A stretch of DNA of 24,734 nucleotides from a virus. This document shows, piece after piece, positions 1 through 7,975 of this stretch. Location: positions 1 to 24,734 of the IMG/VR virus record IMGVR_UViG_3300050821_002714. One strand, given 5' to 3'. Both the position numbers and the translations under genes were made by a program. The notes under the pieces are model-generated. The model was given only the letters and a program-made list of their open reading frames with translations, was not told the origin of the DNA and ran no database searches. Every line of letters starts with the position of its first letter. Position 1 is the stretch's first letter.

Positions 1-2019
1 CGTCCCGGCGAGCTGCCCGCCGTTGTGGCTGAGGACCGCCAGGGGGGTTTGTGCCATCAGCGACGACCGCATGCGCATCCCGAGCCCGAACACGTCCCTC
101 GGCTCGAACAGCAGGCCGCCGTCGGCGTCCGCGCAAGACTGCAACAGGTTCAACAGGGTGTCGGACCCTTGCGGGCCCATGGGGTTGGTCGCGTTCGGGT
201 CGCCGACGGTGCGGGGGGTGATGCCCTCCTCCTGGCACAACCGAACGAACCGGGTTCCGGCTGGTTCCCCGGCGTTGCCGCTCAGCGCATCTTGCTGGGG
301 CGGAACCCCGGCGCTGCTCACCGGGGGGGCGACGCCCGGGGAGAACACGGCGAGGTGCCCGAACGCGGTGTCGGTGATGTTCGCGGTCGTGTTGACCTGG
401 ATGGCGGTGACCTTGCCGAGGGTGCGCGTCCCGGACGTCACCAGGTTGGCGCCGAACGGAGTGGCGGCCGTCCCGACCCCAAAGCCGGTCTTGATGACGG
501 CCCCGCTCTGCTGCAACGTCACCCCCACGACGCACACCTCACCGTTGGTGACCAGTTGCGTGTTCAGGGTCGGATCCATGAGCTGCGTGCCGGTCTGTAC
601 GTCCCACGCGCCCAGCTCCAGCACCGGCCCCGTGGTGTTCCAGATGACGTCCCAGCGGGTGCCGCTGCTGCCGGAGGTGAAGAACCGCGCCACGACGGCG
701 CCGTTCGGCATGCCACCAGGGCCGACGGCCATCACCCAGGCGACCGTCAGCGACGTCCCGGTGTAGGCGGGAAGCTGCGCGTACCAGCTGCTGCTGTTGA
801 GCTGCGGCAGCGGCGCCGACCCGCCCACCCGGGAATCGGACGAAAGTGACGGCGCCCCGGTGAACAGCATCGCCGTGCCGCCGGTCGCCGACACCAGCGA
901 GGTGGACCCGGTCGCGTCCTCACACGGCCAATACGCGATCGCGCCCGGCTTGAAACGGGACGTCGACCGGTAGATCGGCGACGGGGCCGACGCGGTGCCC
1001 TGCCCGAGGCGGCGCAGGATCCCCGCCCCCTCGATCGGCGTCCACACATCGGTGCCGGACACGTCCCATTTGGGCGGGAATGACGACACCTCGCCGTGCA
1101 TTCGGTACCGGCGGTCGGTGATCTCCGTGCTGCCGTTCAGTGTCCAGGTGTTGCCCGCCGCGTCCGCGAACGAGGTCGCGCCGAGCGTCTGGGCGGTGAA
1201 GTCCGGGTTGGCGACCGCCGCCCCGCCGATGCCGTTGAGCAGCTGGAACGCGTTGATCCTCCCCGCCATGATCGAGGTGTTGCCGGGGCGCGGCTGCCCC
1301 GTCTCGCCCAGCACGATCGGCGCCGTCCCGCCAAAGACCGAGGTGGCGCCGGCGACGATCGGCGCCCCGAGCTGCGTCCAGCTCCCCGAGATGGTCGGCG
1401 CCGTCCAGAACGTGATCGTCCCGGTCGCGACCGCCAGCGTCACACGCAGGGCGAGCCGGGTGCCCGGCTGCGCAGAGACCGGCACGGTGGCCGAGTAGGC
1501 GGTGTCGGCCGTCCCGTTCGCCGACCACGCGAACCGGGGCACATTGGACCCGAACATGTACAGGATCCAGCTGTTGGACGCCCCGGAGGTCACATACCGC
1601 TGCGCGAGCGTCTGATACTGCGCCCAGTTTTCGAGGGTGACGTCGACGCGGATGTCGATGTCACCGGTGATATGGAACCCTGCCGCGTCCGGCGTCGAGA
1701 CGTTGTCGAGCCCGTACCGGCCGGGAACCCGCAGGCCCTTGGTGCCGTCGCCGGGGGTGCTGACCCGCAGCGGCGTGTTACGGCCGATCTGCCCGTAGTA
1801 CGGCGAGTTGGGGTTGCGGGGGGAGTAGCGGCCGTCCCTGTTGTTGAACGCCATCGTGGCGGTGGAGGCCTCGACGGACGACTGCTCGTCGGCCCGCCCC
1901 CGGTGAATGGCGATCTTGTCGTTGCCGCGCACCCCGGTGGGTGAGCCCTGCACCTGAACCCAGCTCCCGCCGAGCTGCAGCTCCACGCGGGCGTCCAGGG
2001 GCGACGTCGGGAAGACCAT
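1..2019 (-). CDS. Minor tail protein, 3' end beyond the window
   Basis: An open frame runs from an ATG at 2019, one base after the tape measure stop, to the left edge with no stop: at least 673 residues. Residues 1-95 resemble the N-terminal part of siphophage minor tail proteins, with an IHRGR segment near residue 38 and the NRDGRYSPRNPNSPYY motif near residues 59-74. Two long beta-rich, Gly/Ser/Thr-rich stretches follow (about 100-290 and 390-570). They read like concanavalin/LamG-type carbohydrate-binding folds, although that fold is inferred from composition only. Its place directly after the tape measure is where the distal tail or baseplate gene normally lies, so a role in the tail tip and host contact is likely. 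The frame has no stop inside the window, and its codons are strongly GC-ending throughout. Confidence 0.85.
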   Translation of the reverse strand, partial: MVFPTSPLDARVELQLGGSWVQVQGSPTGVRGNDKIAIHRGRADEQSSVEASTATMAFNNRDGRYSPRNPNSPYYGQIGRNTPLRVSTPGDGTKGLRVPGRYGLDNVSTPDAAGFHITGDIDIRVDVTLENWAQYQTLAQRYVTSGASNSWILYMFGSNVPRFAWSANGTADTAYSATVPVSAQPGTRLALRVTLAVATGTITFWTAPTISGSWTQLGAPIVAGATSVFGGTAPIVLGETGQPRPGNTSIMAGRINAFQLLNGIGGAAVANPDFTAQTLGATSFADAAGNTWTLNGSTEITDRRYRMHGEVSSFPPKWDVSGTDVWTPIEGAGILRRLGQGTASAPSPIYRSTSRFKPGAIAYWPCEDATGSTSLVSATGGTAMLFTGAPSLSSDSRVGGSAPLPQLNSSSWYAQLPAYTGTSLTVAWVMAVGPGGMPNGAVVARFFTSGSSGTRWDVIWNTTGPVLELGAWDVQTGTQLMDPTLNTQLVTNGEVCVVGVTLQQSGAVIKTGFGVGTAATPFGANLVTSGTRTLGKVTAIQVNTTANITDTAFGHLAVFSPGVAPPVSSAGVPPQQDALSGNAGEPAGTRFVRLCQEEGITPRTVGDPNATNPMGPQGSDTLLNLLQSCADADGGLLFEPRDVFGLGMRMRSSLMAQTPLAVLSHNGGQLAGT

Positions 2020-2020
2020 G

Positions 2021-4204
2021 TCAGCGCTTCCCCAAGACGACCTGGACGTTGCCGCCCCTGACCCGGATGCCGTGGCGGAGGATCTGGATCAGCGCCCTCT
2101 CCAGGTCGGAGCTGCCCTGCGGGAACACGAAATCGATCTCGACCTTCGACGTGCCGCCGTAGTGGTGGCTGGTGCGCCGGTGATGGTGCGTGGTCCGGTG
2201 ATGCGTCGTCCTGTGGTGGTGGGTGGTGCGGTGATGGGTGGTGCGGTGGTGGTGCGGGCGGTGGTGGGTGAGGTGCCGTGAGGTGCCCGCGCTCAGCGCG
2301 GAACCGGCAGTCGACGCCACCGACGACCCCATGGCCGCCAGGGTCTCCGACACGTGCACCAGCCCGCCGCGCCCCTGGAACGCCCTGCCGATCGCGTTCT
2401 CGGGATTCGCGTTGATGCGCATCGGGCCCGGCATGCCGGCGTGGACGGCCTTGGCGACCTTCCCGATCGCAGCCGAGGCGGCCCAGCTGCTGTCAGCGAT
2501 CCCGTCGGACAGCAAATTTACGATCGACTTGCCGGACAGGTACGGGTCGCCGGACCCCGACAACGGGCCCTCTTTGGCGGGCGAGAACGGTAGGAAACCC
2601 TTGATCTTGTTGACGATGCCGTGCACGGTGTCGCCGACCGCGCCGATCATCGACTTAATACCGTTGATCAGGCCCTTAATGATGTTCTTTCCCGCGTCAT
2701 AAAGGAGCGTCCCGAAGCCCTTTGCCAGATCGGTGATGATTTTTAGGGCCCCGTGAATGGCGTCCCCGGCCAATTTCTTTAGGTCGCCCCAGACCTTTCC
2801 CCAGCGCCCGTGGATGATGTCTAGAACGAGGTGGATGACGTTCTCGATGTTGTGGACCATCATGGAAACGAAATCCCGGATGTACGTCCACACGATCTTG
2901 ATCGCGTCCCAGACGATGCCCCACACGACCCGCCAGTAAGAGACCAGCTGGGTTAGCACGACCTTGAGCACATTCCAAATCACGGTCAGTTCGACGCCTA
3001 TTACCGTGGACACGTATTTCCAGACGGCTTTGACGTCGGTCATGACCTCCTTGCCGTTCTCCTTCCACCATTTCGTGATGGATTTAAGGATCTTCTCAAG
3101 TTCCTTGGCCGCGCCGGAGATGAAACCCTTGGTCGCCTTCTCGACGGCCTTGAAAGCCGTGCCCCAGGCCTGCGAAATGGCCTTACCGACCGCCTGAACC
3201 CCGTGCCGGAAGCCTTCAAAATGCTTGTAGGCGTACATCACCCCGGCCACGAGCAGCCCCACAGCGGCCACCACAGCCAGGACCGGCCACGTCGCCGCAA
3301 TAGTGGCAGCAGCAGCCGAGATCATCGACACGGTGTAGGCGCCGATGGCCACCAGCAGAATCCCGCCGAACACGCCCGCCAGGACCTTGAGGACGCCCGT
3401 GTGCTTGGATAGCCAGCCCATCGAGTTCGACAGCACCGGAATCAGGCCCATGCCCATCTGGGTGACCCACGCCTTGACCTTGTCGACCACCTGACCGACC
3501 TGGAACGCGAACGTCTTCTGGATCTCGGAGAAACCCCTCACGTTGCCCTGCGAGTCAACAGAGGATTTGGCCATGTCCTTGATGGTGGCGGAGGTCGCCT
3601 TGAAATTCGCGCCCACGGTGGCGAGCGCCGCGTTCGCGCCCGGCGCGGTACCCATGAGCCGCTTCAACGCCGCCGCGAATTCCGGCGTGCCCTCCTTGCC
3701 CGCCTTGGACGCCATCTGCGATAGATACTGCATGGCATCGGTGAGCCCATTCGCGCCGTGCAGCTTCTTCTTCAGCTCGTCCGCCGACACCCCGAACTCG
3801 GTGAAGGCCTTCTTCATCGGATTGGTCGGAACGAGCAGGCTCCGCAGTGCCTGAGCGAGGTTCTGTGACGCGCGCTGCGCCGTGAACCCGTGATTGGTCA
3901 TATTGGCCAGCGCTGCCGCCAAGTCATTGAATGAGATACCGGCCGCGCTGCCAGCGGGGATGATGTTCGCGAACGCGGCCGAGAAATCCTGAAGATTCGT
4001 CTTTCCGTGCGATATCGCGGTGACCATCTTCGAGGTGATGTCGCCAGCGGCCGACGCCTTCAGGTGGTAGTCGACCAGCACATCGGTGAGTGCCTTCGTC
4101 ACCGTGGTGACGTCCGCGTTCTCCGCCTTCGCGCCCTGGGCGGCGGCCTTCATCACCGTCAGACCGTCCGCGGCGTGGAAACCGGCGGACTCCGCGTAGT
4201 ACAT
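2021..4204 (-). CDS. Tape measure protein, C-terminal frame of a split gene
   Basis: This is the larger part of the tape measure protein, which sets tail length and lines the tail tube before DNA ejection. The frame contains the conserved phage tail tape measure core (ESAGFHAADGLTVMKAAAQG near its start, then long alanine-rich helices), and a hydrophobic region about residues 268-330 with two or three membrane-type helices. A region rich in Trp and Val follows (about 385-560). Residues about 643-681 are extremely His-rich. The first ATG, at 4204, is not a natural start: the frame is open upstream to about 4249 and continues the N-terminal frame 4159-5034 after a single base shift. The joined protein would be about 1004 residues. 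The minor tail gene starts one base after its stop. Confidence 0.85.
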   Translation of the reverse strand: MYYAESAGFHAADGLTVMKAAAQGAKAENADVTTVTKALTDVLVDYHLKASAAGDITSKMVTAISHGKTNLQDFSAAFANIIPAGSAAGISFNDLAAALANMTNHGFTAQRASQNLAQALRSLLVPTNPMKKAFTEFGVSADELKKKLHGANGLTDAMQYLSQMASKAGKEGTPEFAAALKRLMGTAPGANAALATVGANFKATSATIKDMAKSSVDSQGNVRGFSEIQKTFAFQVGQVVDKVKAWVTQMGMGLIPVLSNSMGWLSKHTGVLKVLAGVFGGILLVAIGAYTVSMISAAAATIAATWPVLAVVAAVGLLVAGVMYAYKHFEGFRHGVQAVGKAISQAWGTAFKAVEKATKGFISGAAKELEKILKSITKWWKENGKEVMTDVKAVWKYVSTVIGVELTVIWNVLKVVLTQLVSYWRVVWGIVWDAIKIVWTYIRDFVSMMVHNIENVIHLVLDIIHGRWGKVWGDLKKLAGDAIHGALKIITDLAKGFGTLLYDAGKNIIKGLINGIKSMIGAVGDTVHGIVNKIKGFLPFSPAKEGPLSGSGDPYLSGKSIVNLLSDGIADSSWAASAAIGKVAKAVHAGMPGPMRINANPENAIGRAFQGRGGLVHVSETLAAMGSSVASTAGSALSAGTSRHLTHHRPHHHRTTHHRTTHHHRTTHHRTTHHHRRTSHHYGGTSKVEIDFVFPQGSSDLERALIQILRHGIRVRGGNVQVVLGKR

Positions 4205-5034
4205 GGCCTTGGCCAGCTCCTGCGCGCCGGTGGCGGTGTCACCGACATCTTCAGCAGCCCGTCGGAGACCTGCTTGATCGGCCCGGTGAGCCGGTCATGG
4301 ATGACGTGCCCGGTCTCGCCCGCCGAGGTGGTCAGCCGCACCATCGACGACTGCCATGCGACGCCCATCTTGACGGACTCGACACCGACGGCCGCCCCGC
4401 CCACCACCAGGCCCTCCAGGGCGGTCTTCCCGACCCCGCGCAGCTTCTCCATGCCCGCGGCCATCGCCCCGGAGGCCTTGGACGACACGGCGGCGGCGGC
4501 GGCCTGCGCTTCGCCGGCCTTCGCGGAGCTGCCGGCCTGTGCGATCTGCGCCCGCTCGTTGGCCCGGGTTGCCCGCGTGGACAGGTCCGTCGCCTTGACC
4601 TGGTCGGCGGACGCCCGCGCCTCGGTTTTCTTGGCGTCGGCCGCGGCGAGCTCGGCTTTCGCGAGCTTGTCGACGGCGTCGGCTTCGAGCTTGTCGGCGT
4701 CGGCGGCGGTGATCGCGCCCTTGGCGAGCTGGTCGGCGGCGTCGTTGGCGAGCTTCTCGGCGTCGGCCGCGGCGAGGTTGGCCTTCGCCAGCGTGTCCGC
4801 CGCGGCGGCGGCGGCTTTCTGGGAGGCGGCGGCCTGTTCGCTGGCGGTCGCCGCACGCGACATGGCCCGCTGCGCGTTGTCGCCCGCCGTCGCCGCGGCC
4901 AGCCCAGCCCGGCGCATGGCCATGGCCATCTCGTCGGCTTTGACCTTGAGCAGGTCGGTGTCGGTGCGGGCCCCGGCGAAAGCGGCTTTGGCCAGGTTCT
5001 TGCCCGTCACGAGGATTTCGATCTCGTTAGCCAA
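4159..5034 (-). CDS. Tape measure protein, N-terminal frame of a split gene
   Basis: This is the N-terminal third of the tape measure protein. The start is TTG at 5034, with a GGAGG-type site about 12 bases upstream and the chaperone frameshift frame ending across it at 5027. Residues 45-200 form a long Ala-rich heptad-like coiled coil (repeats such as AADADKLEADAVDKLAKAEL). The sequence is tape-measure-like up to SDGLLKMSV, then turns into a Pro/Arg-rich tail of about 26 residues. In the -1 frame the DNA instead continues as DTATGAQELAKAMYYAESAG, the expected continuation of the family. An ancestral GTG-GAC appears to have lost one G near 4240-4245. It is therefore either a frameshift mutation or a sequence error; a separate functional protein is unlikely. 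Confidence 0.8.
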   Translation of the reverse strand: MANEIEILVTGKNLAKAAFAGARTDTDLLKVKADEMAMAMRRAGLAAATAGDNAQRAMSRAATASEQAAASQKAAAAAADTLAKANLAAADAEKLANDAADQLAKGAITAADADKLEADAVDKLAKAELAAADAKKTEARASADQVKATDLSTRATRANERAQIAQAGSSAKAGEAQAAAAAVSSKASGAMAAGMEKLRGVGKTALEGLVVGGAAVGVESVKMGVAWQSSMVRLTTSAGETGHVIHDRLTGPIKQVSDGLLKMSVTPPPARRSWPRPCTTRSPPVSTPRTV

Positions 5035-5604
5035 AGGGTTCCGCCTCCTCTCCGCTCCCGTATCCGGTCTCGTCGTCGGGTTTGCCCCGCTCTACGATCC
5101 GCACCATTCGCAGCAACTCGATGTCCTCGCCCATCAATTGCGACGGCAAGCAGCCGAACCGTTCGCACAAACCGACGATCAGTTCGGCGCGTGCTAGTTC
5201 ACCAGGCTTCCGTGCAACACCTCCATCGGCATCGATGCCATCAGGGCACTCTCGCCAGGCGTCGATCCGCTCTCCAAAGGGGCCGGAACGTCACCTACCG
5301 CTTCGATCCACGCGTTGACGATCTTCATGACGAACGCGAATTCCAGGGTCTTCAGCCCGTCGAAGTCCGGTACCAGCTGCTGCCCGGTGCGGTCGTCGTC
5401 GATGTTCCACGACACCAGGACCGTCGCGAACGTCTCCAGGAGGTTCCGGATGGCCGCGCCGCCGTTTTCCTCGGCGTTGTCACTGAGGTCGGTGATGGCC
5501 AGGAATTCCTCGGTGGACGCGGACCGGGCGCGGACGGTGAGGCCCTCGTATTCGGGCTCGGTGAACACGAGTTTGTAGATGGTGCGGGGGGCCTTGAATC
5601 CCAT
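5027..5604 (-). CDS. Tail assembly chaperone, -1 frameshift product (gpGT type)
   Basis: The -1 frame past the end of the shorter chaperone is open to a TAA at 5029-5027. From about 5213 it encodes PGELARAELIVGLCERFG, then CLPSQLMGEDIELLRMVRI and an acidic tail ending EEAEPFG. The segment LCERFG..PSQL..ED is the usual shape of the second tail assembly chaperone of actinophages. It has no start codon of its own in the right place. The length from 5604 to 5027 is 578 bases, one short of a multiple of three, which fits re-reading one base (193 codons, 192 residues plus stop). The frame ends over the tape measure TTG start, so the order chaperone, extension, tape measure is conserved. I do not see a canonical X-XXY-YYZ heptamer; the slip must lie shortly before the TAG at 5196. 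Confidence 0.7.
5194..5604 (-). CDS. Tail assembly chaperone (gpG type)
   Basis: This 136-residue acidic protein lies between the tail tube gene and the tape measure, the fixed position of the siphophage tail assembly chaperone, which coats the tape measure while the tube polymerises. The N-terminus (MGFKAPRTIYKLVF..PEYEGLTVRARS) and the following helical region (STEEFLAITDLSDNAEENGG, then VSWNIDDD) match the general pattern of actinophage chaperones. The start is ATG at 5604, shortly after the stop of the tail protein gene at 5614. The short form ends at TAG 5196-5194, and a -1 ribosomal frameshift would extend it by about 60 residues. Confidence 0.8.
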   Translation of the reverse strand: MGFKAPRTIYKLVFTEPEYEGLTVRARSASTEEFLAITDLSDNAEENGGAAIRNLLETFATVLVSWNIDDDRTGQQLVPDFDGLKTLEFAFVMKIVNAWIEAVGDVPAPLESGSTPGESALMASMPMEVLHGSLVN

Positions 5605-5613
5605 GGGTTTGCC

Positions 5614-6021
5614 TCAGCTCCAGGTCGGGACGACGCCGTTGGACAGGACACCCGGAACCGCAAAGGTGAAGTCACCGTTGGCCGCCCTGGTCAGCGTGTA
5701 GTCGGTGAACAGCACGGTCGGGGCCAGCGTCTTCGCGGCGACGACCATGGTCACCAGCCGCGCCACGGAGGTGCTGGGAATGGTCTTGAACACGTCGTGT
5801 TCGGCGTTCGCGGCCGGGTTGAACACGCCGTTCAGGGTGAGCGTGAAGTCGGCGAGGAGAAGAATGCGCTCGTACGCACTCTTGTCGATGCCGGTGACGT
5901 CCTGGACGCCGCGCGGGGTCGCGAATGCGATGTTCGTGAAGTCATTCTTGATGGCCTGCTGCGTGTTGGTGGAATCGTCCACCGATAGCGTTGTCCAACC
6001 TAGGCCGGATGTCTTTGCCAA
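5614..6021 (-). CDS. Tail tube-like protein, short paralogue
   Basis: This 135-residue protein sits just before the tail assembly chaperone, the usual place of the major tail protein. It shares a clear pattern with the larger product of 7015-7965: MAK..GLG at the start, DVTGI.kSaYERI in the middle, an FNP segment, then TRAANGDFTFAV and a short ending with W. I read both as members of one tail tube or tube-like family. The likely start is TTG at 6021, with a GAGGGG site about nine bases upstream; no ATG or GTG fits better. Which of the two forms the tube is not clear from sequence, but this one is closer to the chaperone and lacks an added C-terminal domain. Confidence 0.65.
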   Translation of the reverse strand: MAKTSGLGWTTLSVDDSTNTQQAIKNDFTNIAFATPRGVQDVTGIDKSAYERILLLADFTLTLNGVFNPAANAEHDVFKTIPSTSVARLVTMVVAAKTLAPTVLFTDYTLTRAANGDFTFAVPGVLSNGVVPTWS

Positions 6022-6026
6022 AGGAT

Positions 6027-6236
6027 TCAGCCCCTCTCGATTTTGTCTACTGCTTCGGTAAGCGCCGAATACACCGAGTTGCCGGGGAGGTATTCGACTT
6101 TCATCGCAACCAGCGGATCATTGGCCTTGATGTCGATGACGATCCGCGTGATGCGGTTGGGGTCGTTGGGGCCGATGGCACCGGCCCGTACGAGGGCGTC
6201 GAGGAACTTCTGCCGGTCCCCGAGGTTGATGGCCAT
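6027..6236 (-). CDS. Small hypothetical tail-module protein
   Basis: This 69-residue protein starts with ATG at 6236, three bases after the upstream stop. It begins MAINLGDRQKFLDALVRAG, then has IGPNDPNRITRIVIDIKAND, and ends in a charged helix (LTEAVDKIERG). It looks like a compact alpha/beta protein without membrane segments. I do not recognise a named family. Tight packing between tail genes suggests a minor structural or assembly role. Confidence 0.65.
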   Translation of the reverse strand: MAINLGDRQKFLDALVRAGAIGPNDPNRITRIVIDIKANDPLVAMKVEYLPGNSVYSALTEAVDKIERG

Positions 6237-6239
6237 GCG

Positions 6240-6707
6240 TCAGCCCTCCTCGATCTGGTCGCTGATCCGCTGCTGGTGCTCGGCGAAGTCCTCGGTCCAG
6301 AACTCCGCAGCGGTGTGCTCGTACGGCCGCTGACCGGTCGGATTCCCGCGCCAGTCACCGAACCGGCGAAAGAACCGCTCGGGCTTGTCCAGGCGCACCT
6401 GGTGCTCGGCGGCCTTGAAGCAGCGCTGGCCGGGTTCGAAGGTGAACGCGGTCAGGCCTTCGGGGGTGCGCTCTTCGACGTGCCGGCGGCTCTTGTCGTG
6501 CCGGATGTAGTGCGCCTGGCGCTGCCCGAGCTCGGTGGCCTCGTCGAAGGTGGACCGGAACCCGTTCAGGTACGCCGCGCAGTCCACCTCTTCGCAGGTG
6601 GCGGGCCGCCAGTGCGTGGATCTCGGGGCGATGATCTGGTACGTCTGGTACGCGGCGGCGCCCATCCGCGGGGGGATCCGCTGCCCGTCAGGGCTTGGCA
6701 TGGTCAT
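6240..6707 (-). CDS. Hypothetical tail-module protein with paired Cys
   Basis: This 155-residue protein overlaps the upstream gene by four bases (ATGA at 6707). It starts MTMPSPDGQRIPPRMG, then has a segment THWRPATCEEVDCAAYLNGF with two Cys four residues apart and several His and Arg residues (RQAHYIRHDKSRRHVEE), followed by FTFEPGQRCF. The spaced Cys/His could bind a metal, but no named fold is evident. Proteins of this general appearance occur among actinophage head-tail and tail genes; the function is not known to me. Confidence 0.7.
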   Translation of the reverse strand: MTMPSPDGQRIPPRMGAAAYQTYQIIAPRSTHWRPATCEEVDCAAYLNGFRSTFDEATELGQRQAHYIRHDKSRRHVEERTPEGLTAFTFEPGQRCFKAAEHQVRLDKPERFFRRFGDWRGNPTGQRPYEHTAAEFWTEDFAEHQQRISDQIEEG

Positions 6708-7015
6708 CTGGGCCGCCTCTCATGCGCGCGGCGGACCACGTCGAGGATGTGCTGGTCGGGCGGTGCCAGGTTCAGCTTCAGCTCGATCGTGCCGGGTGTG
6801 AACTTCAGCCAGCCCGGGGGCGCGGCGTCCGGCGCTTCGAGGGCATCGAGGGCATCGAGAGCTTCCATTGCCTTGCGTCGTCGCAGCGCGGGCACGCCCG
6901 TGTCACAGCACGCCTCACGCGGCCACCTGTCGGTCGGCGGGTCGAGCTGGTCGCCGTGGTACAGGCAGGTCTCGGGGAGCTGCTCCAGTGCGGCGCGGAT
7001 CGTTGAAAGGTCCAC
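6704..7015 (-). CDS. Small hypothetical protein with Cys/His N-terminus
   Basis: This 103-residue protein starts with GTG at 7015, overlapping the TAG stop of the tail protein gene by one base. The N-terminal half has CLYHGDQLD and EACCDTG, a possible metal site. A short internal tandem repeat (ALDALDALE, from a repeated gcatcgag unit on the plus strand) links to a C-terminal basic segment (LDVVRRAHERRPR). It overlaps the next gene by four bases. I do not recognise a family; from its position it belongs to the tail operon. Confidence 0.6.
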   Translation of the reverse strand: MDLSTIRAALEQLPETCLYHGDQLDPPTDRWPREACCDTGVPALRRRKAMEALDALDALEAPDAAPPGWLKFTPGTIELKLNLAPPDQHILDVVRRAHERRPR

Positions 7016-7965
7016 TAGAAGGTCACCGCCGTCAGGTTGCGCGTGTTCTGCACGGCGAACGCCAAGCTGGTGAAGCCACCCGTAGTGACGGTGACGGCCC
7101 GCACGTACTGGCGCAGGGTTCCGGCCGCCGCGATGCGCTGCGACTGCGGCGTCACCGCCGTGATCTGCGCGAACGCCATGCCCGCGACGTCGGCGAACGT
7201 GACGTTGTCGGCGCTGTCCTGGATCTTCACCGTGGCGTCGGTGCCGGTGAACCCGAACACCTGCAGGTAGGCCTGCGCCCCGAAGCCCGTCGAGTACTGC
7301 CATGACCAGGTGGGTGCGACGGTGTACGTCATGGAGATCGTCTGGCCGGGCAGTACCGGGTACGTGCCGGCCCCGGCGCCCACGGTGGCGCCGTTGACGC
7401 TGACGTTCGTCATCGTCCCGCCGGTGATCACGACCTGCACCGGGTAACCGCTGGTGTTGGTGACCGGCGTGGCCGAGGCCGGGACGGCTGGCGTGGTCAG
7501 GCTTGGCGCGCTGTTGAACGCGACCCCGTTCGTCGCCACGGTGTCGGTGCGGATCCCGGGGGTGAGCTGGTCGCCCCACTCCAACCCGAACCCGTCGCCG
7601 ACCGTCGCGACCGCGAACGTGAGGTCACCGGCCGCCGAACGGGTGCCGTCGTAGTTCAACTGCTTTCCCACCATCGACGCGGCCGGGGATCCGATCGCCG
7701 GGGTGTGGAAGTAGGAGGCGACCTGGTCGCCGAGCGGCAGCGCGGACAGCACCGGGTGCGCCCGGCCGGTCGACGGGTTGAAGAACGGCACGAAATCGAT
7801 ACCGCCGTCACGGCGGCCGCCGATCCGCTCATAGCCGGAAACGTTGATCCCGGTCACGTCGAACGTGGCGATGCTGCCGCTGATCTTCCCGACGCTGCCG
7901 ACGTCGTTGGACAGGTCGTACCCGCCGAAGTAGAAATTGGCGCCCAATCCGCCTTGCTTGGCCAT
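7015..7965 (-). CDS. Major tail protein-like, with an added C-terminal domain
   Basis: This 316-residue protein starts with ATG at 7965 after a strong GAGGAGGGA site. Residues 1-145 (MAKQGGLGANFYFGGYDLSN, DVTGINVSGYERIGG, TRSAAGDLTFAV) share the tail-tube-like pattern of the 5614-6021 product. Residues about 170-230 are a small Val/Thr/Gly-rich beta domain, and 240-316 are another beta-rich segment (GFTGTDATVKIQDSADNVTF) of the kind decorating phage tails. It follows the tail terminator gene, the usual position for a major tail protein. The tube subunit role is inferred from position; the decorations could be surface-exposed carbohydrate- or host-binding domains. Confidence 0.75.
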   Translation of the reverse strand: MAKQGGLGANFYFGGYDLSNDVGSVGKISGSIATFDVTGINVSGYERIGGRRDGGIDFVPFFNPSTGRAHPVLSALPLGDQVASYFHTPAIGSPAASMVGKQLNYDGTRSAAGDLTFAVATVGDGFGLEWGDQLTPGIRTDTVATNGVAFNSAPSLTTPAVPASATPVTNTSGYPVQVVITGGTMTNVSVNGATVGAGAGTYPVLPGQTISMTYTVAPTWSWQYSTGFGAQAYLQVFGFTGTDATVKIQDSADNVTFADVAGMAFAQITAVTPQSQRIAAAGTLRQYVRAVTVTTGGFTSLAFAVQNTRNLTAVTF

Positions 7966-7975
7966 TCATCCCTCC

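Noticed and set aside
25-849. Plus-strand frames at the left edge
   Set aside because: They are antisense shadows of the minor tail protein, whose minus frame is open for 673 codons with good codon use.
2162-2278. CRISPR-like or regulatory tandem repeat
   Set aside because: The repeats lie within the tape measure frame, are irregular, short and without spacers, and encode a His-rich segment.
4297-5988. A 563-codon plus-strand frame
   Set aside because: It is Arg/Gly-rich and antisense to the tape measure, chaperone and tail protein genes, with no recognisable motif.
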